Origin: Margaritifera margaritifera
Taxonomy: Eukaryota; Mollusca; Bivalvia; Unionida; Margaritiferidae
DNA length: 64,000 bases
Direction: 5' to 3'
NCBI GenBank assembly: GCA_029931535.1
Contig: JAQPZY010001178.1
Span: 804,501 to 868,500, forward strand
Shown here: piece by piece, positions 59,124 to 64,000 of the stretch
Layout of the letters: every line of letters starts with the position of its first letter
Position numbering within the stretch: position 1 is the stretch's first letter
The notes under the pieces: model-generated
Database searches by the model: none
The model's input: only the letters and a program-made list of their open reading frames with translations
Told to the model about the DNA's origin: nothing
Position numbers and translations under genes: made by a program

Positions 59124-59441
59124 TTGTTATGGGCTTATTTAATATTTTACACATTGCAAAAAGAACATTTTTGTTATTATTTTTTTTAGGGGGTCCTGAT
59201 TGTTTATTTAAAAAGTTCCTTTGATAATGTATGGAGAGCTGGATTATAACATAAGTTGTGTTCGATAAGCATCATGGGGAAAGTGTTTTAATTTTATTTT
59301 AAGTATTTATAATAATATCAAATCATAAATTTTTGTGAATAATGAATACTCTGGTTTTATCTGCCGTAAAAAGTGTGTAATATAAGGCGGAAATTTGTCT
59401 CCATTATTGTTCTCCTTATTCCTAAATGACTTTGAGTCATT
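58291..59441 (+). pseudogene. LINE ORF2, linker and reverse transcriptase
   Basis: Frames read LNDPITADEILKVVTNLKIN and KASLIDNILNEYI (58637-58882), then a KNKGDKTDISNYRPITL block, QTQVGFRKGYSTLHNV (to about 59085), and after a (TTA)n insertion a block with KKFLxxFDNVWRAG character, then GNLSPLLFSLFLNDFE (about 59390). These are RT motifs 1 to 5 in order. Stops and shifts occur between blocks. Confidence 0.87.
59086..59122. repeat. (TTA)n microsatellite inside the RT
   Basis: About 12 TTA/ATT units interrupt the RT between the GFRKGYSTL block and the catalytic FD block. Confidence 0.95.
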
Positions 59442-59585
59442 TTTGTATTAGGTTGTGCTGTACCATCAGAACATACTTACTGTGTAAAATTTGTATTAGG
59501 TTGTTCTGTCCCATCAGAACATACTTACCGTGTAAAATTTGTATTAGGTTGTGCTGTACCATCAGAACATACTTACTGTGTAAAA
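59442..59585. repeat. 48-bp tandem repeat inside LINE ORF2, 3 copies
   Basis: TTGTATTAGGTTGTGCTGTA, CCATCAGAACATACTTACTG and TGTAAAAT repeat three times just before the YADD box. The unit is LINE coding sequence. Confidence 0.93.
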
Positions 59586-59640
59586 TATCTTGAATATTAT
59601 GTTGCTTTTATACGCTGATGACACTATACTTGTTGCAGAT
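59586..59640 (+). pseudogene. LINE RT active-site block
   Basis: The segment encodes LLLYADDTILVADN, an intact YADD catalytic box, between two tandem arrays. Confidence 0.9.
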
Positions 59641-61005
59641 AATCATACTACCATGTAATATAACCTTGATACATTTAGTAGATATTGCAGATAATCATAC
59701 TGACATGTAATATACTCTTGATACATTTAGTAGATATTGCAGATAATCAAGATAATCATACTGACATGTAATATACTCTTGATACATTTAGTAGATATTG
59801 CAGATAATCATACTGACATGTAATATAACCTTGATACATTTAGTAGATATTGCAGATAATCAAGATAATCATACTGACATGTAATATACTCTTGATACAT
59901 TTAGTAGATATTGCAGATAACCATACTGACATGTAATATAACCTTGATACATTTAGTAGATATTGCAGATAATCGTACTGACATGTAATATACTCTTGAT
60001 ACATTTAGTAGATATTGCAGATAATCATACTGACATGTAATATAACCTTGATACATTTAGTAGATATTGCAGATAATCATACTGACATGTAATATACTCT
60101 TGATACATTTTGTAGATATTGCAGATAATCATACTGACATGTAATATACTCTCGATACATTTAGTAGATATTGCAGATAATCATACTGACATGTAATATA
60201 ACCTTGATACATTTAGTAGATATTGCAGATAATCATACTGACATGTAATATACTCTTGATACATTTAGTAGATATTGCAGATAATCATACTGACATGTAA
60301 TATACTCTTGATACATTTTGTAGATATTGCAGATAATCATACTGACATGCAATATAACCTTGATACATGTAGTAGATATTGCAGATAATCATACTGACAT
60401 GCAATATAACCTTGATACATTTAGTAGATATTGCAGATAATCATACTGACATGTAATATACTCTTGATACATTTAGTAGATATTGCAGATAATCATACTG
60501 ACATGTAATATACTCTTGATACATTTAGTAGATATTGCAGATAATCATACTGACATGTAATATACTCTTGATACATTTTGTAGATATTGCAGATAATCAT
60601 ACTGACATGTAATATACTCTTGATACATTTTGAATATATTGCAGTTAATCATACTGACATGCAATATAACTTTGATACATTTTGTAGATATTGCAGATTG
60701 TCATACTGACATGCAATATAACCTTGATACATGTAGTAGATATTGCAGATAATCATACTGACATGTAATATACTCTTGATACATTTAGTAGATATTGCAG
60801 ATAATCATACTGACATGCAATATAACCTTGATACATTTTGTAGATATTGCAGATAATCATACTGACATGTAATATACTCTTGATACATTTAGTAGATATT
60901 GCATATAATCATACTGACATGCAATATAACCTTGATACATTTTGTAGATATTGCAGATAATCATACTGACATGTAATATACTCTTGATACATTTAGTGGA
61001 TGTTG
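59641..61005. repeat. 52-bp minisatellite grown from LINE RT sequence, about 26 units
   Basis: AATCATACTGACATGTAATA, TACTCTTGATACATTTAGTA and GATATTGCAGAT repeat every 52 bases. The unit corresponds to the codons just after YADD (the LDTFSRYC text), and the coding resumes at the far end with TGATACATTTAGTGGATGTT. As 52 is not a multiple of 3, the expansion destroys the frame. Variants (TATAACCTTG/TATACTCTTG, TTTAGTAG/TTTTGTAG) are mixed along the array. Confidence 0.95.
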
Positions 61006-61190
61006 CGAAAACTGGAAACTTACAATCAGTACAGAGAAAACAAACATTATTGAATTTGGTTCCAAAAAAGATCACACAAATTTTATGATAAGAAATACCG
61101 ATATTGATGTTGTAAATGAATATAAATATTTTGACCTTATATTTCACAAGAATGGAAAGTTCTCCAATGGCCTAAAGAATCTAGTATCTA
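61006..61190 (+). pseudogene. LINE ORF2, post-RT segment
   Basis: The frame reads ENWKLTINTEKTNIIEFGSK and VVNEYKYFDLIFHKNGKFSN, the usual RT motif following YADD (a LSIN..KT..I.FG block, then YLGV-like). The Leu-Gly of YLG is Phe-Asp here. Confidence 0.85.
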
Positions 61191-61614
61191 TAGCTAATAA
61201 AGGTATGTATTTACTTAAAAAGTATATACATAATTTACATTTATAGCTAATAAAGGTATGCAATTACTTAAATAGTATATACATAATTTACATTTATAGC
61301 TAATAAAGGTGTGTATTTACTTAAAAAGTATATACATAATTTACATTTATAGCTAATAAAGGTATATATTTACTTAAAAAGTATATACATAATTTACATT
61401 TATAGCTAATAAAGGTATGTATTTACTTAAAAAGTGTATTCACTATTTACATTTATAGCTAATAAAGGTATGTATTTACTTAAAAAGTATATACATTATT
61501 TACATTTATAGCTAATAAAGGTATGCATTTACTTAAAAAGTATATACATAATTTACATTTATAGCTAATAAAGGTATATATTTACTTAAAAAGTATATAC
61601 ATAATTTACATTTG
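61191..61614. repeat. 53-bp minisatellite grown from LINE sequence, about 8 units
   Basis: TAGCTAATAAAGGTATGTAT, TTACTTAAAAAGTATATACA and TAATTTACATTTA repeat every 53 bases. The first unit encodes IANKGMYLLKKYIHNLHL in frame with the LINE; later units shift frame. Confidence 0.95.
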
Positions 61615-62060
61615 CCTTTTCATTGTCAGTGAAAACTGTTTGAAGCGTATTAAATGTCAAATAATGTTACTTCTATGAATATGGTATATAGTAAACTTGA
61701 CTGGTTCCCCTTAATTATTAGCATTAATAGTCGCATGATACACTATTGGTCTAAATTAGTTAGTGGTTATGATGAAAAAGTCTTATTATATGTATTATCT
61801 CTTATACAAACATTTTCAATTGTTGAATAGTCAGAGTAAAGAGTCTCTTACTTAAATATTAGCGTTTAGCCAAGGTATATAAAGCACACAAAAACGAAGC
61901 TCTTGATAACGGATGAGAATAAAGAAAGAAAAGAAGATAAAAGGAGGAACTGTTAATTCAGATTTGTAGGACATTGCTTATAAAGTTGAGAAAAGAAGGA
62001 GGAAATAAGGGGTTAGAACAAAAGAAAGGAAGAAAAAAGCGAGATTACAAGTTAACAGTA
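61615..62060 (+). pseudogene. LINE ORF2, C-terminal remnant
   Basis: The text INSRMIHYWSKLVSGYDEKV (about 61720) fits the MI.YW.KLV C-terminal block of this LINE type. The element becomes unrecognisable after about 61.9 kb and no poly(A) or simple tail is clear. Confidence 0.75.
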
Positions 62061-62384
62061 CTTCCTTGTAGAGCACGCCGTTGCAGAAGCGATGGCCAAT
62101 CATTTTGAAGGGTAAAAAAATGGGAATTGCTGTTTACAGCTGTTCATGACCAGTAGAAGTGCATATGTGTGTTAGTAACAGATGTGCTTCAGTATATACT
62201 TTTTTTTTTTTACTTTAAAAAATATTTCTGAACGGCATCGACTAGACGAAATGTTTACCTCATATGCAAGCGTAATATCACCATACAAATAGTATTTGTT
62301 ATTAAATTATTATATGGCACAAGGGATTCAAAGCTTTAGGATATTTATGTTGACAAAACAACACATACAATGATCGTCCATCAT
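62061..62384. other. Unassigned interval with a T run at 62202-62211
   Basis: Possibly the degraded 3' end of the LINE. Nothing else recognised. Confidence 0.4.
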
Positions 62385-62612
62385 ACCTACAGTCTATACT
62401 CGCGTATAACTCGATATCAACTGCAAACTGCATAGACCCAGATCTGCCGTCGCATAATGCTTCGGCAGATCTGGGTCTATGCAGTTTGTAAGGAATAATC
62501 AGTAGAACAAACAACATAGACCCTGATCTGCCGGCGCATTATGCAACGGCCGATGAGGGTCTATGTTGTTTGGATTTGGACCTGAATTATACGCGAGTAC
62601 TGATGGTATGTT
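62385..62612. mobile_element. Palindromic MITE, second copy with two hairpins
   Basis: Ends carry ACTCGCGTATAACTC and its inverse GAATTATACGCGAGT. Two internal hairpins are present: TAGACCCAGATCTGCCGTC paired with GGCAGATCTGGGTCTA at about 62434-62480, and TAGACCCTGATCTGCCGG paired imperfectly with CGGCCGATGAGGGTCTA at about 62516-62563. The shared middle AATCAGTAGAACAAACAACA links it to the copy at 57477. Confidence 0.87.
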
Positions 62613-63497
62613 ACTGTACAATCATGGATAGTCCGAGTAGATATCCGATAGATGTCAATTGTAAACGGGAAATCTTGTCATCAATTTTAGTATTTAATTA
62701 TAGTATTTTAATATAAAAAAATGTATAATTTCTACTTTTATTGATACATGTCAACTGCTTACAAAATGTTAATATTTGCTTAGTTACTGATACATATGCA
62801 ATTAAACGTGTGATTATTTGACCCAGTTTTTCCAGATTCTTCCATTCACTGCTTTCCCTTTTCACCAAAATTTTGATCATCTAGACGACCGATTATCTGG
62901 ACGAAATATATGCAATATATGTTACCGATGGGTCTGGATAATCGGCATTTTACTGTGCATTATTTCATCACTGCCGATACAATAAGAAATTCGTATTTTA
63001 CTTCAAAACACTCTCTTGATGGCAAATTAATTAGAGCGGGTTGATTATGTCGTTGATTAAATCGGAGATTTAGTTTTCATTTATTCGCTAGCAGTTGGTT
63101 CAGTATGAAATATCTGTAAAATCTCTTACTGAAAAGATGAGTATTGTACTACGAAAATATAAATCCAACATTGAACTATTACGTCATCATTGGCATTCAA
63201 CCAATCAGAACTGCTAATTTGCCCATTTGAAGAGGCGATTCACTCTGTTTTATCCCTTAAGGCCTCTGACTTTGATAGGTTTGTAAAATCCAAATACCAT
63301 GTTAACATTTATTCCAAAGATGTTCTAAGATTTAATTTCAGAAATTCTGTGATAAGATAACAGGAGAACTGGATGGCAAGATGAACGATACTTTATTGGT
63401 GTGCGTTAGAGACACACAAACAACACTATTTTGACTTGGTAGGGTTAAGCTCACTTTAAGGGTTTTTCTGACTGAGCTCATACTTTGCCATAAGTAT
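62613..63497. other. Unassigned interval with a possible pogo-like end
   Basis: GTCTGGATAATCGGCATTTTACTG at about 62933-62956 looks like the 3' terminus of a pogo/Tigger-type transposon (CAGTAAAAT..CGATTATCC inverted), but no opposite end was found. The rest is unrecognised. Confidence 0.35.
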
Positions 63498-63505
63498 CCG
63501 GCAGC

Positions 63506-63660
63506 CAGTGGCGTACAAATGGTAAATGGCGCCCGGGGCGACTATGATGTCCCAAAGGACCAGACTACGAGGTCCGAATTCTTATCAGCTGTTTTGGCGC
63601 CCCAAGACCTCTGGCGCCCGGGACAACCGCCCCCCCCCCCCCCTCGTTAGTATGCTACAG
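63506..63660. mobile_element. hAT-type MITE with perfect 8-bp TSD
   Basis: The element starts CAGTGGCGTACAAATGG and ends TTAGTATGCTACAG, imperfect inverses (C.GT.GC.TAC). CCGGCAGC flanks it exactly on both sides (63498-63505 and 63661-63668). The interior has GGCGCCCGGGGCGAC and a poly-C run, and no coding. At 155 bp it is non-autonomous and the intact TSD suggests a fairly recent insertion. Confidence 0.9.
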
Positions 63661-63668
63661 CCGGCAGC

Positions 63669-64000
63669 CGCCGCTCTTCGTGAGAAACAGGCCTGGCGAA
63701 AACAGGGGTCGAGCCTGGTCGAGCCCGTATGATAAATTAATGGATTCTTATTTAATTGGGGTTTTACAGAAATCTCCTCAGAATAAAGAAGGAATGTGAC
63801 CGAATTAAGCCAGCCGGATTGCATTTATCCAAACAAAAAAAAACAAAATATGATAATTAAAATAGTTTTTTGATTAGAAATAACTATATTGTTTTGAAAT
63901 GTCTGATATGTTTAGAATAGCATACACGGTAGTATAGTATAAAAAGTTGCACTACACAGATGTTATGTCAATATCGATACAAAAGCAAAGAAAGCAGTTA
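63669..64000. other. Window end, nothing recognised
   Basis: AT-rich with an A run near 63834; no gene or repeat identified. Confidence 0.5.

Noticed and set aside
59641..61005. CRISPR-like or satellite array of independent origin
   Set aside because: There are no spacers, and the unit is identical to adjacent LINE coding, so it is an in-place expansion.
62933..62956. Pogo/Tigger transposon
   Set aside because: Only one terminus-like motif is visible; no opposite end or TA pair was found.

Overview
The window looks like intergenic, transposon-dense nuclear DNA of a marine invertebrate, most likely a bivalve mollusc. This is inferred from the AT-rich background, tRNA-headed SINEs with an (ACCA)n tail, a ~145-bp array whose monomers read like a common molluscan dispersed repeat, and many minisatellites. 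I see no complete host gene. Nearly every recognisable coding stretch belongs to a decayed mobile element: two APE-type LINEs and pieces of at least one Polinton (Maverick), plus one GC-rich element I cannot name. || Layout. 1-5.5 kb: simple and tandem repeats and a SINE remnant. 5.5-9.4 kb: a hAT-type MITE (5499-5755), a dead LINE RT (6.09-7.6 kb), a diverged 370-bp duplication and a 32-bp minisatellite. 9.8-23.7 kb: a 6.77-kb segment present twice in direct tandem (copy A 9806-16577, copy B 16578-23688). Each copy carries the 5' half of a Polinton PolB gene split by a SINE, a small hAT MITE, an inverted piece of PolB plus SINE, and an array grown from PolB sequence. 23.7-25.6 kb: the rest of PolB, split at motif A by a solo LTR with a 4-bp target duplication. 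25.6-34.4 kb: little beyond a ~145-bp satellite interrupted by a MITE, a tRNA-Lys-like SINE, (TA)n tracts and a 46-bp minisatellite. || 34.4-46.6 kb: a second Polinton region, bounded by distant inverted arms (34.40-34.83 and 46.22-46.60 kb). It holds a minus-strand run of packaging ATPase, capsid-type ORFs, two pX-like small virion ORFs and the C-terminus of the integrase, next to a 3.2-kb imperfect palindrome that probably represents head-to-head Polinton termini. 46.6-51.3 kb: AT-rich, no supported gene. 51.27-55.31 kb: a GC-rich 4.04-kb element with inverted ends built of sub-repeats, an AAG flank on each side, and frameshifted coding with an OTU-like DGDC block and a PolB-motif-A-like block. 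This is the best candidate for something undescribed. 56.0-62.0 kb: a two-ORF LINE with two MITE insertions, in whose ORF2 three separate minisatellites (48, 52 and 53 bp units) have expanded. 62.4-64 kb: a palindromic MITE and a hAT MITE with a perfect 8-bp TSD. || How the parts relate: the PolB half (plus strand) and the virion/ATPase/integrase half (minus strand) are complementary Polinton modules, but about 14 kb of unrelated sequence separates them. They may be one broken-up element or two. All are pseudogenes by frameshifts, stops and insertions. The nested order (PolB, then SINE, then inverted copy, then tandem duplication) gives a relative history of the locus.
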